Assembly (NCBI RefSeq): GCF_002295065.1
Contig: NZ_NSGG01000008.1
Location: 234,185-298,184, forward strand
From: Mesorhizobium sp. WSM3859
GTDB taxonomy: Bacteria > Pseudomonadota > Alphaproteobacteria > Rhizobiales > Rhizobiaceae
Reading direction: 5' to 3'
Length of the DNA: 64,000 nt
Within the stretch, counting starts at the first letter, position 1, and every line of letters begins with the position of its first letter. This document shows positions 1 through 8,717 of the stretch, piece by piece. The notes under the pieces are model-generated. The model was not told the DNA's origin. It was given only the letters and a program-made list of their open reading frames with translations, and searched no databases. The position numbers and the translations under genes were made by a program.

Positions 1-3
1 CTG

Positions 4-1569
4 ATGAGCGATCTCACACATCTGACCATTTCCGAGGCCCGCGCCAAGCTGCGCGGCAAGGAGATCACCGCGGCCGAAATTACCGAGGCCTATCTCGCGG
101 CGATCGATCGCGCCAATCCGGTGCTGAACGCTTATGTGACTGTCACCGCTGACAAGGCGCGCGAAATGGCAAAGAGCTCGGATGCCAAGCTCGCCAAGGG
201 CGAGGGCGGCGCGCTGGAGGGCATTCCGCTCGGCATCAAGGACCTGTTCGCTACCGAAGGCATCCATACCCAGGCCTGCAGCCACGTGCTCGACGGCTTC
301 AAGCCGCGCTACGAGTCCACCGTAACGTCGAATCTGTGGGCCGACGGCGCCGTCATGCTCGGCAAGCTCAACATGGACGAGTTCGCCATGGGCTCGTCCA
401 ACGAAACCTCCTATTACGGTCCGGTGATCAATCCGTGGCGCCGCTCGCGTGTCGACACGGTAGTGATGCCGACGACGCATCAGGGCGATGGCGGCTTCGT
501 CTCCGCCGGCGGCACCAGGACCCAGCGCACGCTGGACAACGCCCAGCTGGTTCCGGGCGGCTCATCCGGCGGCTCGGCGTCGTCCGTGGCCGCGTTCCTG
601 TGCGCCGGCGCCACCGCAACCGATACCGGCGGCTCGATCCGGCAGCCCGCCGCCCTGACCGGCACGGTCGGCATCAAGCCGACCTATGGACGCTGCTCGC
701 GCTGGGGCATCGTCGCTTTCGCTTCCTCGCTCGACCAGGCCGGCCCGATCGCGCGCGACGTGCGCGACGCCGCGATCCTGTTGAAGTCGATGGCTTCGGT
801 CGACCCGAAGGACACGACCTCGGTCGACCGCCCGGTACCCGATTATGAAGCTGCGATCGGCAGGCCGATCAAGGGCATGAAGGTCGGCATTCCGAAGGAA
901 TACCGCGTCGACGGCATGCCGGAAGACATCGAGGCGCTCTGGCAGAAAGGCATTGCCTGGCTGAAGGACGCCGGCGCCGAGATCGTCGACATCTCGCTGC
1001 CGCACACCAAATATGCCTTGCCGGCTTATTACATCGTGGCGCCCGCCGAGGCGTCTTCGAATCTCGCCCGCTATGACGGCGTGCGCTATGGCCTGCGCGT
1101 GCCCGGCAAGGACATCATCGACATGTATGAGAAGACGCGCGCCGCCGGCTTCGGCCGCGAGGTCAAGCGCCGCATCATGATCGGCACCTATGTGCTGTCG
1201 GCCGGCTATTACGACGCCTACTATCTGCAGGCGCAGAAGGTGCGAACGCTGATCAAGCGCGACTTCGAGAATGTCTTTGCCGCCGGCGTCGACGTCATCC
1301 TGACTCCCGCGACTCCGTCGGCCGCCTTCGGTATCGCCGACGAGGACATGGCCTCCGATCCGGTCAAGATGTATCTCAACGACATCTTCACGGTGACGGT
1401 GAACATGGCCGGCCTTCCCGGCATTTCCGTACCGGCTGGCCTCGACGGGAAGGGCCTGCCGCTTGGCCTGCAGCTGATCGGCCGTCCGTTCGACGAGGAA
1501 ACGCTGTTCCAGACGGCTAATGTCATCGAGCAGGCGGCGGGTAGGTTCCAGCCGGAAAAATGGTGGTAG
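4..1569 (+). CDS. gatA: Aspartyl/glutamyl-tRNA amidotransferase subunit A
   Basis: This is the amidase subunit of the GatCAB complex. It releases ammonia from glutamine so that misacylated Glu-tRNA(Gln) or Asp-tRNA(Asn) can be amidated in the cytoplasm. The amidase-signature fold is clear: Lys79 in [10 protein letters not shown], cis-Ser187 in [10 protein letters not shown] and nucleophile Ser211 in [11 protein letters not shown]. The Ser-Ser spacing of 24 residues matches characterised GatA. At 521 residues it is longer than the usual 480-495, because about 33 extra residues (about 147-180) lie between the catalytic Lys and the serine loop. A TGA at 2-4 overlaps the ATG (TGATG), so an upstream gene, probably gatC, is inferred to end there. 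Confidence 0.95.
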   Translation: MSDLTHLTISEARAKLRGKEITAAEITEAYLAAIDRANPVLNAYVTVTADKAREMAKSSDAKLAKGEGGALEGIPLGIKDLFATEGIHTQACSHVLDGFKPRYESTVTSNLWADGAVMLGKLNMDEFAMGSSNETSYYGPVINPWRRSRVDTVVMPTTHQGDGGFVSAGGTRTQRTLDNAQLVPGGSSGGSASSVAAFLCAGATATDTGGSIRQPAALTGTVGIKPTYGRCSRWGIVAFASSLDQAGPIARDVRDAAILLKSMASVDPKDTTSVDRPVPDYEAAIGRPIKGMKVGIPKEYRVDGMPEDIEALWQKGIAWLKDAGAEIVDISLPHTKYALPAYYIVAPAEASSNLARYDGVRYGLRVPGKDIIDMYEKTRAAGFGREVKRRIMIGTYVLSAGYYDAYYLQAQKVRTLIKRDFENVFAAGVDVILTPATPSAAFGIADEDMASDPVKMYLNDIFTVTVNMAGLPGISVPAGLDGKGLPLGLQLIGRPFDEETLFQTANVIEQAAGRFQPEKWW

Positions 1570-1607
1570 ATCAATCCCATCAGGCTAGTGCCAACCCAGC
1601 GTCGTGA

Positions 1608-2402
1608 GTGATGTTTTTCTTCCTGTCGAAGCTCTTTTGGTTCGTTGCCAGGCCACTCAACTTGGCGATATTCCTGCTGCTGGCAGGCTTGGTTGCCGGC
1701 ATGTTCGGCCGTCGGCGATTGGCAACCACCGGCAGTGTTCTCGCCTTTCTCATCCTTGTGCTTTCGACATGGTCGTCGATTGGCGTCATGATGCTCAACC
1801 CGCTGGAAGAGCGCTTTCCGAGACCGCCGATGCCGGCAAAGGTGGATGGTATCGTCGTGCTGGGCGGCGCCATGGACGGCGCGGTCAATATTGTGCGCGG
1901 CGGCTATGAATTGAACGCCAGCGGCGACCGCATCGTCGAGGCGGCGGTGCTGGCCCGGCGATTCCCGACGGCAAGGGTCGTCGTTACAGGCGGTCCGCTC
2001 GAAATGATCGGCGAAGGCGAGGGTGATGCGGACGCCGCGCCGCGCCTGCTTACAGCGCTCGGGGTAAGCGCCGATCGCCTGGTCCTCGAGAACAAATCAC
2101 GCACCACCTACGAGAATGCCATATTCACCAAGAGGCTGGTGATGCCGAAGCCGGGCGAGACCTGGCTGCTCGTCACGTCGGCTTTCCATATGCCGCGCGC
2201 CAAGGCCCTGTTCGACAAGGCCGGCTTTCCTACTGTTCCCTGGCCGGTCGACTACTGGACCACGGGAAAGGAACGCCTGTACCGCACAAGCCCTGGGGAC
2301 AATCTGGAAATCACCACCAAGGCGCTTCGTGAATGGACCGGGCTCATCGCTTATTGGATCGCCGGCCGCATCGATCAGCTCTTTCCCGGACCGGGTGGCT
2401 GA
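1608..2402 (+). CDS. YdcF/SanA-family (DUF218) membrane protein
   Basis: A 264-residue protein with two N-terminal membrane segments (about residues 5-30 and 38-58) followed by a DUF218 domain. The domain shows VDGIVVLGG near residue 80, VVVTGG near 125, LENKSRTTYENA near 165 and LLVTSAFHMPRA near 190. Family members (SanA, ElyC, YdcF) are linked to cell-envelope integrity and possibly undecaprenyl-carrier metabolism, but the reaction is not settled. Start is GTG at 1608 or the directly following ATG at 1611. The 3' end overlaps the convergent DUF599 gene by 28 bp. Family assignment is firm; function is not. Confidence 0.85.
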   Translation: MMFFFLSKLFWFVARPLNLAIFLLLAGLVAGMFGRRRLATTGSVLAFLILVLSTWSSIGVMMLNPLEERFPRPPMPAKVDGIVVLGGAMDGAVNIVRGGYELNASGDRIVEAAVLARRFPTARVVVTGGPLEMIGEGEGDADAAPRLLTALGVSADRLVLENKSRTTYENAIFTKRLVMPKPGETWLLVTSAFHMPRAKALFDKAGFPTVPWPVDYWTTGKERLYRTSPGDNLEITTKALREWTGLIAYWIAGRIDQLFPGPGG

Positions 2403-3094
2403 CCGAGCACCGCCTGCCGCGCGGCGGAGAAGAACTGGCGGCGCACCAGCACCGCCAGAAGCACCAGCGTCGAGATCACGAAGACGACCGGGTCGACAAA
2501 CCAGCCGAGATAGCCGATCGAGAAGAAGACGGCGCGCAGGCCGGAATTGAAGTGCTTGCCGGCAAGTACGTTCATGCGCGTCGCCCGCCACACCGCCGTT
2601 TCGCTGACCGGATTGCGTGAAGCCGGGCCATGCGGCGTCGGCACCGCGCCGATCAGGATCGAGCAATAGTTGAACAGCCGGTAGGCCCAGCCGAATTTGA
2701 AGAAGGCGAAGGCGAGAATGAGCACCAGGCCGAACACCTTGGTTTGGAAGGTTTCGCGCGACGCTGCCGCGCCGAAGGGCAGGTCGGCCAGCACCTGAAG
2801 CACGCGATCGGAGGCCCCGAGCAAAGCAAAGCAGCCGCCGAGCGCAATCAGGGAAGAGGAAGCGAAGAAGGCGGTGCCTTGCTGCAGGCCGCCCATGATG
2901 GCGGTGTCAACGATGCGAATCTCGCGCTCGGCCATATTGCGCATCCAGGCTTCGCGCTGGGCGTTCATGGCGGTTGTCAGCGAGACGCGGCTGATCAGTT
3001 TGCCGTCGGAGGCGAGGGTATGCAGCACCCAGACGACCAGGAAGAAGGTCAAAGCCGCCAGATCTGCCGGTGAAAGGTGGAGTGAGTCGCCCAT
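2375..3094 (-). CDS. DUF599 family integral membrane protein
   Basis: A 239-residue membrane protein with hydrophobic segments at about residues 10-27, 72-95, 115-140 and 190-215. The pattern VVWVLHTLASDG near the N-terminus and the MNAQREAWMRNMAEREIRIVDTAIMGGLQQGTAF-type loop are typical of DUF599. The frame is open far upstream, but homology-like sequence begins at MGDSLHLSP, so the ATG complementary to 3092-3094 was chosen. No function is known for the family. The gene converges on, and overlaps by 28 bp, the YdcF-like gene. Confidence 0.8.
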   Translation of the reverse strand: MGDSLHLSPADLAALTFFLVVWVLHTLASDGKLISRVSLTTAMNAQREAWMRNMAEREIRIVDTAIMGGLQQGTAFFASSSLIALGGCFALLGASDRVLQVLADLPFGAAASRETFQTKVFGLVLILAFAFFKFGWAYRLFNYCSILIGAVPTPHGPASRNPVSETAVWRATRMNVLAGKHFNSGLRAVFFSIGYLGWFVDPVVFVISTLVLLAVLVRRQFFSAARQAVLGQPPGPGKS

Positions 3095-3272
3095 GCGTTC
3101 TTGTAACACAGGCGAAGCCGGTGCTTCGACGAGGCAGGAGGCGTCGGCACTGCGATGTCGCTGGCGGAGCAAACAAGGTCGGCAGCCGCCGCGCCGCGAC
3201 ATGCAAAACAGCGGAAACATCGCGGGAGTTCCTATATGTAAGCCTTGATCGGCCCCCAGGAGACAATGGCCC

Positions 3273-4676
3273 GTGTTCCTTTCGGTTTTCGACCTGTTCA
3301 AGATCGGCATCGGGCCGTCGAGCTCGCACACGATGGGCCCGATGACGGCCGCGCGCCGTTTCCTCGACGAGATCCTGACCGGCGACTGGCCACGGCCGGC
3401 GGGCGTCAAAGTCGATCGTATCGGCGCCAGCCTGCATGGATCGCTCGCCTATACCGGTATCGGCCATGGTTCCGACCGCGCCGTGATCCTTGGCCTAGCC
3501 GGCCAGACGCCGCAGACGGTCGATCCGGACGAGGCCGACGGTATCGTCGCCAGCATCGGCGCGGAGAAGCGGATTTCGCCGCCTGGGCATCCGACATACC
3601 GTTTTGATCCCGCCAAGGACCTCGTGCTCGACCGCAAGACGCCGCTGACCGGCCATGCCAACGGCATGGCCTTTTATGCCTATGATGCCTCCGACCGGCT
3701 GCTGCTCAAGCGCATCTATTATTCGATCGGCGGCGGCTTCGTCGTTTCCGAGGAAGAGCTGCAGCGCATGAAGTCCAAGGGCTCAGTGACGACCGAAGGC
3801 AGACGAGTGCCGTACCCGTTCAAGAATGCCGTCGAGATGCTGGCGATGGCGGCAAAGAGCGGGCTCTCGATCGCCGAGATGAAGCGCGCCAACGAGGAAA
3901 AACATATGTCGCGCGAGGAGCTCGACAAAGGCCTCGACGCGATCTGGGACGCCATGAAAGGCTGCATCGACCGCGGCCTGTCGCAGGACGGCATCATGCC
4001 GGGCGGGCTGAAGGTGCGGCGCCGCGCGCGGCAGCTGCACGACAAGCTGCAGGAACAGTGGCAGCAGAACCGGCCCAACCCCTTGCTCGCCAATGACTGG
4101 CTGTCGATCTACGCCATGGCGGTCAATGAGGAGAACGCTGCCGGCGGCCGCGTCGTCACAGCGCCGACCAATGGTGCTGCCGGCACGCTGCCGGCGGTGC
4201 TGCGCTACTGGCTGCATTTCCATCCCGAGGCGGATCAGCCGAGCATCCGCGACTTCCTGCTGACGGCGGCCGCCGTCGGCGGCATCATCAAATCCAACGC
4301 CTCGATCTCAGGGGCCGAAGTCGGTTGCCAGGGCGAGGTGGGGTCAGCCTCTGCGATGGCCGCCGCCGGCCTGTGCGCCGTGATGGGCGGCACACCCGAG
4401 CAGGTGGAGAACGCCGCCGAGATCGCGCTCGAGCATCATCTCGGCATGACCTGCGATCCGGTTGGCGGCCTGGTGCAGGTTCCCTGCATCGAGCGCAATG
4501 CGCTTGGCGCGGTCAAGGCGGTGACCGCCGCTTCCTTGGCCATCAAGGGCGATGGCACGCATTTCGTGCCGCTCGACGCCGCGATCGAGACCATGCGCCA
4601 GACCGGCCTCGACATGAACGAGAAGTACAAGGAAACCAGCCTGGGCGGGCTGGCCGTAAATGTGGTGGAGTGCTGA
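3273..4676 (+). CDS. sdaA: L-serine ammonia-lyase (L-serine dehydratase), iron-sulfur type
   Basis: A single-chain 467-residue L-serine dehydratase that converts L-serine to pyruvate and ammonia in the cytoplasm. The N-terminal beta domain contains [14 protein letters not shown] (residues 11-24). The alpha domain carries the cysteines expected to bind the 4Fe-4S cluster: Cys352 (GCQGEVGSA), Cys394 (GMTCDPVGG) and Cys405 (VPCIERNA). Translation starts at GTG 3273. An AGGAG motif at 3258-3262, ten bases upstream, supports this over later starts. It is a free-standing gene between DUF599 (opposite strand) and DUF1489. Confidence 0.95.
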   Translation: MFLSVFDLFKIGIGPSSSHTMGPMTAARRFLDEILTGDWPRPAGVKVDRIGASLHGSLAYTGIGHGSDRAVILGLAGQTPQTVDPDEADGIVASIGAEKRISPPGHPTYRFDPAKDLVLDRKTPLTGHANGMAFYAYDASDRLLLKRIYYSIGGGFVVSEEELQRMKSKGSVTTEGRRVPYPFKNAVEMLAMAAKSGLSIAEMKRANEEKHMSREELDKGLDAIWDAMKGCIDRGLSQDGIMPGGLKVRRRARQLHDKLQEQWQQNRPNPLLANDWLSIYAMAVNEENAAGGRVVTAPTNGAAGTLPAVLRYWLHFHPEADQPSIRDFLLTAAAVGGIIKSNASISGAEVGCQGEVGSASAMAAAGLCAVMGGTPEQVENAAEIALEHHLGMTCDPVGGLVQVPCIERNALGAVKAVTAASLAIKGDGTHFVPLDAAIETMRQTGLDMNEKYKETSLGGLAVNVVEC

Positions 4677-4761
4677 GGTCTTACCGAGAACCCCAGGCTG
4701 GTCCTGTGGAGAAGTCTCTCAAGGCGTTGACGCATCAACCGTCGCGGCTAAATCTTGGGCC

Positions 4762-5199
4762 ATGTCACTCAATCTCCTAAAATTGTGCGTCGGCTGCGAC
4801 AGCGTCGAGGATCTCGAAGAGTGGATCGCCTTCCGCCTCGACGAGCGGCGCCGCGCCGGCGAGCCGGTCGAACATTGGCACACCACCCGCATGGTGCCGA
4901 CGCGCGGCAGCGAGATCACGGATGGCGGCTCGCTCTATTGGGTGATCAAGGGCAGCGTGCAGTGCCGGCAGCTGATCACCGAGATCAGGCCCTTCACCGA
5001 CGCTGAAGGTGTCGGCCGCTGTCATCTGGTGCTCGATCCCGAGGTCGTGCGCACCGACTGGCAGCCGCGGCGCGCCTTCCAGGGCTGGCGTTACCTCAAG
5101 CCCGCCGATGCGCCGGCCGATCTCGGCAAGGGCAGAGCGGCACTCGCCGAAATGCCACCGAAGCTGAGGCTGGAACTCGCCGAACTCGGTCTGCTCTAA
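4762..5199 (+). CDS. DUF1489 family protein
   Basis: A 145-residue soluble protein matching DUF1489, a small alphaproteobacterial family of unknown function. Recognisable stretches are LCVGCDSVEDLEEW near the N-terminus, HTTRMVPTR in the middle, GGSLYWVIKG, and the PRRAFQGWRYL block before the C-terminus. The start was set at ATG 4762, because the open frame upstream to 4660 overlaps the sdaA tail and does not look conserved. It lies 85 bp after sdaA with no obvious terminator between. A role cannot be assigned. Confidence 0.85.
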   Translation: MSLNLLKLCVGCDSVEDLEEWIAFRLDERRRAGEPVEHWHTTRMVPTRGSEITDGGSLYWVIKGSVQCRQLITEIRPFTDAEGVGRCHLVLDPEVVRTDWQPRRAFQGWRYLKPADAPADLGKGRAALAEMPPKLRLELAELGLL

Positions 5200-5322
5200 A
5201 GCAGCTTGTGTATCGCCGTCCCGGCGCTGGCCCTTCGGCTCGCCCAGCGTGGGGCTTGCAAGCGCCGGACGTAGGTCCCATCCTATTTCCATGCTCAGTC
5301 ATTCGTATGGCAGCGCAAACCG

Positions 5323-6021
5323 ATGGGTGTGATCCTCGCATTGGCGGCAATCCTTGTGGTGCTTTTCGGCGCCGCGTTGCTCTTTGTGCGCGCGGATCCG
5401 ACAAGGATGGCTGATAGTCTCAGGTCGCTTGGACCGGCCTTGCTGGGGCTGGTGGGCGCGCCCATGCTGATCTTCGGCCGCAGCCTCATTGGCGGACTGC
5501 TTTTGCTGGCGGCGCTCGCCTGGGTCGGCTGGATCCGGACGAGGCGACCTCCGGCGCGGGCCGCCGCTTCCAAGCATTCGACGGTGCGCACCGCCGCGCT
5601 CGAAATGGACCTCGACCATGACAGCGGCAGGCTCGAGGGGCTTGTTCTGGCCGGGCGCTATGAAGGCAAGATGCTTGGCGCGATGGGGCTGACGGATCTG
5701 CGCCAGCTTTATGGCGAGCTGAGCCCCGATCCGGAGAGCCGCCAGCTCTTAGAGACGTATCTTGACGGCCGTTTTCCCGTCTGGCGCAAGGACGCGCAGC
5801 CGCACGGTGGCGAAGGGCTGAGTGTTGCGCCAGGTGCGGGCGCCATGACTAAGGAGGAGGCCTACAAGGTCCTTGGTCTTGAAGCGGGGGCTGCCGCGGC
5901 GGATATCCGCAAGGCGCACCGCCGCCTGATGCAGCGCCTGAACGCTGATGTCGGCGGCACGTCTGTCCTGGCGGCGCGAATCAATGAAGCCAAGGACGTC
6001 CTGCTCTCCAATCACGATTAG
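5323..6021 (+). CDS. Membrane-anchored protein with degenerate C-terminal J-domain
   Basis: A 232-residue protein with hydrophobic segments at about residues 3-23 and 38-70, a linker, and a C-terminal J-like module from about residue 175 (TKEEAYKVLGLEAGAAAADIRKAHRRL). The layout resembles the bacterial Tim14/DjlA-like J-proteins that recruit DnaK to membranes. The invariant HPD tripeptide of true J-domains is replaced by Asn207-Ala208-Asp209 in RLNADVGG, while the following GG..LAARINEAKD helix is kept. HPD is needed to stimulate Hsp70 ATPase, so a normal cochaperone activity is doubtful. It could be a structural or docking J-like protein. Confidence 0.8.
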   Translation: MGVILALAAILVVLFGAALLFVRADPTRMADSLRSLGPALLGLVGAPMLIFGRSLIGGLLLLAALAWVGWIRTRRPPARAAASKHSTVRTAALEMDLDHDSGRLEGLVLAGRYEGKMLGAMGLTDLRQLYGELSPDPESRQLLETYLDGRFPVWRKDAQPHGGEGLSVAPGAGAMTKEEAYKVLGLEAGAAAADIRKAHRRLMQRLNADVGGTSVLAARINEAKDVLLSNHD

Positions 6022-6064
6022 TCTCCTTCGACGCCGGTACCTTCCGGGAGATTTCAACAGCCGC

Positions 6065-7489
6065 CTATTGCTCGACGGCGTAGCACGAGATTTTCTTGCG
6101 TTTCAGCGCATCGCAGGCCTTCCAGGCGGCATTTTTCGAGCCAAAGCCGCCGAAGCGGGCGCGGTAGTAGGTGGTGCCGTCCTTGTCGAAGGCGACGGTG
6201 AAGCCGGAAGCATCGGCCAGTACCTTCGGCGCCTGCTTGGCGGTCTGGTCGAGAAGGCTCTGAGCTCCGGATTTGGTGGGCGAGGAGGCAACCTGAACCA
6301 CCCAGCCGGACGGAACCGACGACGTCTTGACAGGATCAACCGCCGGCGCGGCGGGTGCCGGTTCGGCATAGGCCGTTACCGCCTGCGATGTGGTCTCCTG
6401 CGGCTGAGGAGCCGGCGCCATGGCGGCCACGGCAACCGTCTTCACCTTCTTGACCTGGATCACGGGCTTCGTCTCTTCGGCGACCTGCTGGGTGTCGTCC
6501 TCAACGTCGTCAGCCGAGGCAACGACAGTGTCGTCCGTCGCCGGCTTTTCGTCCGGTGTTGGTGCTTCATGCTTGGGCAAAAAGACCTTGGCCAGCGTCT
6601 TGATCGGGTTGTCGTTGCCCTTGGCAATGAGATCACCGCCGCCGCGCGTCGAGGCGCGCGGCAGATAGGTGTTGATCAGCGCCGCCATCTGGTTGTCGCG
6701 GCTGCGGCCGGAAGCGCCGCCCATCACCACAGCGACGAGCCGACGATCGCCATCGGCGACGGAGGACACCAGATTGTAGCCCGAGGCGCGGGTGTAGCCG
6801 GTCTTGATACCGTCGACGCCCTTGATGCGCCCGAGCAGGCGGTTGTGGCCGTTGATGCGCTGGCGGCCGTAGAGGAACGAGCGCTGCGAGAAATAGCCGT
6901 AATATTGCGGGTAGTGCTCGCGCAGAGCGATGCCGAGCATCGCCATGTCATGCGCGGTGGTGAACTGGCCCGGATCGGGCAGGCCGTTGGCGTTGCGGAA
7001 GACGGTGCCGTTCATGCCGAGCTGGCGCGCCTTGGCCGTCATCATGCGGGCGAAATTGTCTTCGCTGCCGCCGAGCATCTCGCCAAGCGCTGTCGCCGAG
7101 TCGTTCGCCGATTTCGTCACGATCGAGAGAATGGCGGTCTCGACCGGAACCGAGCCGCCGGGGCGCACGCCAAGCTTGGTCGGCGCCTCGGCGGAGGCAT
7201 GCGCGGAAAACGGAACCGGCGTGTTCTTGCTGATCCTGCCCTTCGCCAGCGCCTCGAAGGTGAGGTAGAGCGTCATCATCTTGGTGAGTGAAGCCGGATA
7301 GCGCCGGCCATTGGCGTCGGCCGAATAGAGCACCTTGCCGGTCTTGGCGTCGACGACGATGGCCGCGGACTTGGCGGCAAGGGCAGACGCGGCATCGGCG
7401 GCGACAATCGTTACCGCGAGCGCGGCAACCATGATTGCCTTGAAGGAGAATGCAGATTTGGAGACGAAGCCCGACAACGCCTGACGCAC
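6065..7489 (-). CDS. D-alanyl-D-alanine carboxypeptidase (PBP5 family) with SPOR domain
   Basis: A 474-residue periplasmic penicillin-binding protein. It has a signal-like hydrophobic N-terminus (residues 17-38, cleavage probably after ALA). The serine peptidase S11 motifs are SLTK (Ser67, Lys70), SAN (127-129) and KTG (229-231). It would trim the terminal D-Ala from peptidoglycan pentapeptides. A Pro/Glu/Val-rich linker (about 300-390) leads to a C-terminal SPOR domain (WVVQVASSPTKSGAQ to the end) that binds denuded glycan strands and often targets proteins to the septum. The S11-SPOR fusion is common in rhizobia. It is divergent from the phasin gene. Confidence 0.93.
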   Translation of the reverse strand: MRQALSGFVSKSAFSFKAIMVAALAVTIVAADAASALAAKSAAIVVDAKTGKVLYSADANGRRYPASLTKMMTLYLTFEALAKGRISKNTPVPFSAHASAEAPTKLGVRPGGSVPVETAILSIVTKSANDSATALGEMLGGSEDNFARMMTAKARQLGMNGTVFRNANGLPDPGQFTTAHDMAMLGIALREHYPQYYGYFSQRSFLYGRQRINGHNRLLGRIKGVDGIKTGYTRASGYNLVSSVADGDRRLVAVVMGGASGRSRDNQMAALINTYLPRASTRGGGDLIAKGNDNPIKTLAKVFLPKHEAPTPDEKPATDDTVVASADDVEDDTQQVAEETKPVIQVKKVKTVAVAAMAPAPQPQETTSQAVTAYAEPAPAAPAVDPVKTSSVPSGWVVQVASSPTKSGAQSLLDQTAKQAPKVLADASGFTVAFDKDGTTYYRARFGGFGSKNAAWKACDALKRKKISCYAVEQ

Positions 7490-7572
7490 CGTTACTTACC
7501 CTGAATTTTCGTTGCCCCGGAGGCGGCAAAGGGAATGCCTGCCTCACTTCCGGCCAAGCTATCGCGCGCAGC

Positions 7573-7595
7573 GTTACCAATCCGTTTATGGTAAC
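7573..7595. promoter_or_regulatory. Perfect inverted repeat upstream of the carboxypeptidase gene
   Basis: GTTACCA (7573-7579) and its exact reverse complement TGGTAAC (7589-7595) are separated by 9 bp, roughly one helical turn centre to centre. It lies 84 bp upstream of the carboxypeptidase start and about 95 bp from the phasin promoter. There is no T-run, so it looks like an operator rather than a terminator. The binding protein is unknown. Confidence 0.4.
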
Positions 7596-7689
7596 CGCCG
7601 CGTTCACCATTTTTCGGCAAATCGAGCTTCTCTTTAATCGAATTTTACCGGCCCGGTGCCGCTGGAGCCCCCGCTTACCCAAGGGATTC

Positions 7690-7717
7690 TTGACTTTTGT
7701 GCATCGCACAATATATT
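7690..7717 (+). promoter_or_regulatory. Probable sigma-70 promoter of the phasin gene
   Basis: TTGACT (7690-7695) and TATATT (7712-7717) are separated by 16 bp and fit housekeeping -35/-10 elements well. They sit about 62 bp before the phasin ATG. A perfect palindrome fills the spacer, which suggests direct repression. Confidence 0.6.
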
Positions 7718-7733
7718 GAGGTGCATTGCACAA
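7697..7733. promoter_or_regulatory. Paired TGC-N3-GCA operators, candidate PhaR sites
   Basis: Site 1 is TTGTGCATCGCACAA (7697-7711), a perfect palindrome in the promoter spacer. Site 2 is TGCATTGCACAA (7722-7733), with the same TGC-N3-GCA core, just after the -10. The cores start 22 bp apart, about two helical turns. PhaR-type repressors of PHB metabolism are known to bind TGC..GCA motifs upstream of phasin genes, so PhaR is the likely ligand. That link is inference. Confidence 0.55.
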
Positions 7734-7778
7734 GGGCGCCCGGGGCCAAAAGGGCGTTTCAACCAAGGGAAGAATGAA

Positions 7779-8108
7779 ATGACCCAGACCTATGAGGACT
7801 TCTCGAAATATGGCAAGGAGTTTGCCGACACCGGGCTGAAGAGCTTTGCTTCGCTCACCAAGGGCGCGCAGGCGATCGCCACCGAAGCCGGCGAATACAC
7901 CAAGAAAAGCTTCGAGGCCGGCAGCGCCGCCGTCGAGAAGCTGTTCGCGGCCAAGTCGATCGAGAAGGCCATCGAGATCCAGACCGATTACGCCAAGCAG
8001 AGCTATGAGAGCTTCGTGGCCGAAGCCAGCAAGATCGGCAATCTCTATGCCGAGCTCGCCAAGGAAGCTTACAAGCCCTTCGAATCGGTGGTCGCCAAGG
8101 CGAAGTAA
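7779..8108 (+). CDS. phaP: Phasin, polyhydroxyalkanoate granule-associated protein
   Basis: A 109-residue Ala/Lys/Glu-rich helical protein of the phasin_2 family. It is recognisable by YEDFSKYGKEFADTGLKSFASLTKGAQAIA at the start and the later IQTDYAKQSYESFVAEASKIGNLYAELAKEAYKP block. Phasins coat PHB granules and control their size and number. ATG 7779 follows AAGGGA (7765-7770) at good spacing. The open frame upstream of it covers the promoter and is not coding. Two palindromic sites in and behind the promoter suggest control by the PHB-sensing repressor PhaR. A strong terminator follows, so the gene is monocistronic. Confidence 0.92.
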   Translation: MTQTYEDFSKYGKEFADTGLKSFASLTKGAQAIATEAGEYTKKSFEAGSAAVEKLFAAKSIEKAIEIQTDYAKQSYESFVAEASKIGNLYAELAKEAYKPFESVVAKAK

Positions 8109-8154
8109 TTTCGACCCATCACAGCCGATACGGCCAACGGGCCTGTGGAAAGGA

Positions 8155-8184
8155 CCCGGTCGCGGAAACGCGGCCGGGTTTTTT
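8155..8184 (+). terminator. Rho-independent terminator of phaP
   Basis: CCCGGTCGCG, a GAAA tetraloop, then CGCGGCCGGG form a 10-bp stem with one G-U pair. TTTTTT follows immediately. It lies 46 bp after the phasin stop. Confidence 0.9.
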
Positions 8185-8384
8185 CATGCGCGACGCAACC
8201 CGATGCACATTGCCGCATTCACGATTGAGAAATTCGCTGAGGTTTGCCCACCTAGCCATATTGTCAGCTAAACAGAAGGGCTTAAAATCGTCCATCGAGA
8301 ACCTACATGTTGAACTCGCATGAGGATTCGAAAAGGCTGGACTACGTGACGATCGGTTTGACTGCCACGGCGGGCGTGGTGCGA

Positions 8385-8711
8385 ATGCAAAGTGACGGGG
8401 ACCGCAACGATCCCGGTCGCGGTACCGCTGTCATCACGCGCACCAAGACCAAAACCAAAAAGCCCAGTCTCTACCGGGTTCTCATTCTGAACGACGACTA
8501 CACGCCCATGGAGTTCGTCGTTCACGTCCTGGAGCGTTTTTTCCAAAAGGACCGCGAGGCCGCCACACGCATCATGCTTCATGTTCACAATCATGGAGTG
8601 GGCGAGTGCGGTATCTACACATTCGAGGTGGCCGAGACCAAAGTGTCCCAGGTCATGGATTTCGCCCGACAGAATCAGCATCCGCTGCAATGCGTGATGG
8701 AGAAGAAGTGA
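8385..8711 (+). CDS. clpS: ATP-dependent Clp protease adaptor ClpS
   Basis: The adaptor that delivers N-degron substrates to ClpAP. The conserved core runs [17 protein letters not shown], then [36 protein letters not shown], including the Asn-Asp-Asp and His residues that form the N-degron pocket. ATG 8385 gives 108 residues and places NDDYTPMEF as in E. coli ClpS. An in-frame ATG at 8307 would add 26 residues. Neither start has a strong Shine-Dalgarno, so the start is uncertain. It is 6 bp upstream of clpA and clearly co-transcribed with it. Confidence 0.93.
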   Translation: MQSDGDRNDPGRGTAVITRTKTKTKKPSLYRVLILNDDYTPMEFVVHVLERFFQKDREAATRIMLHVHNHGVGECGIYTFEVAETKVSQVMDFARQNQHPLQCVMEKK

Positions 8712-8717
8712 GGTAAC

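Noticed and set aside
5948..7291. 447-codon plus-strand open frame opposite the carboxypeptidase gene
   Set aside because: Arg/Gly/His-rich shadow. The opposite strand encodes a complete S11-SPOR protein with all motifs.
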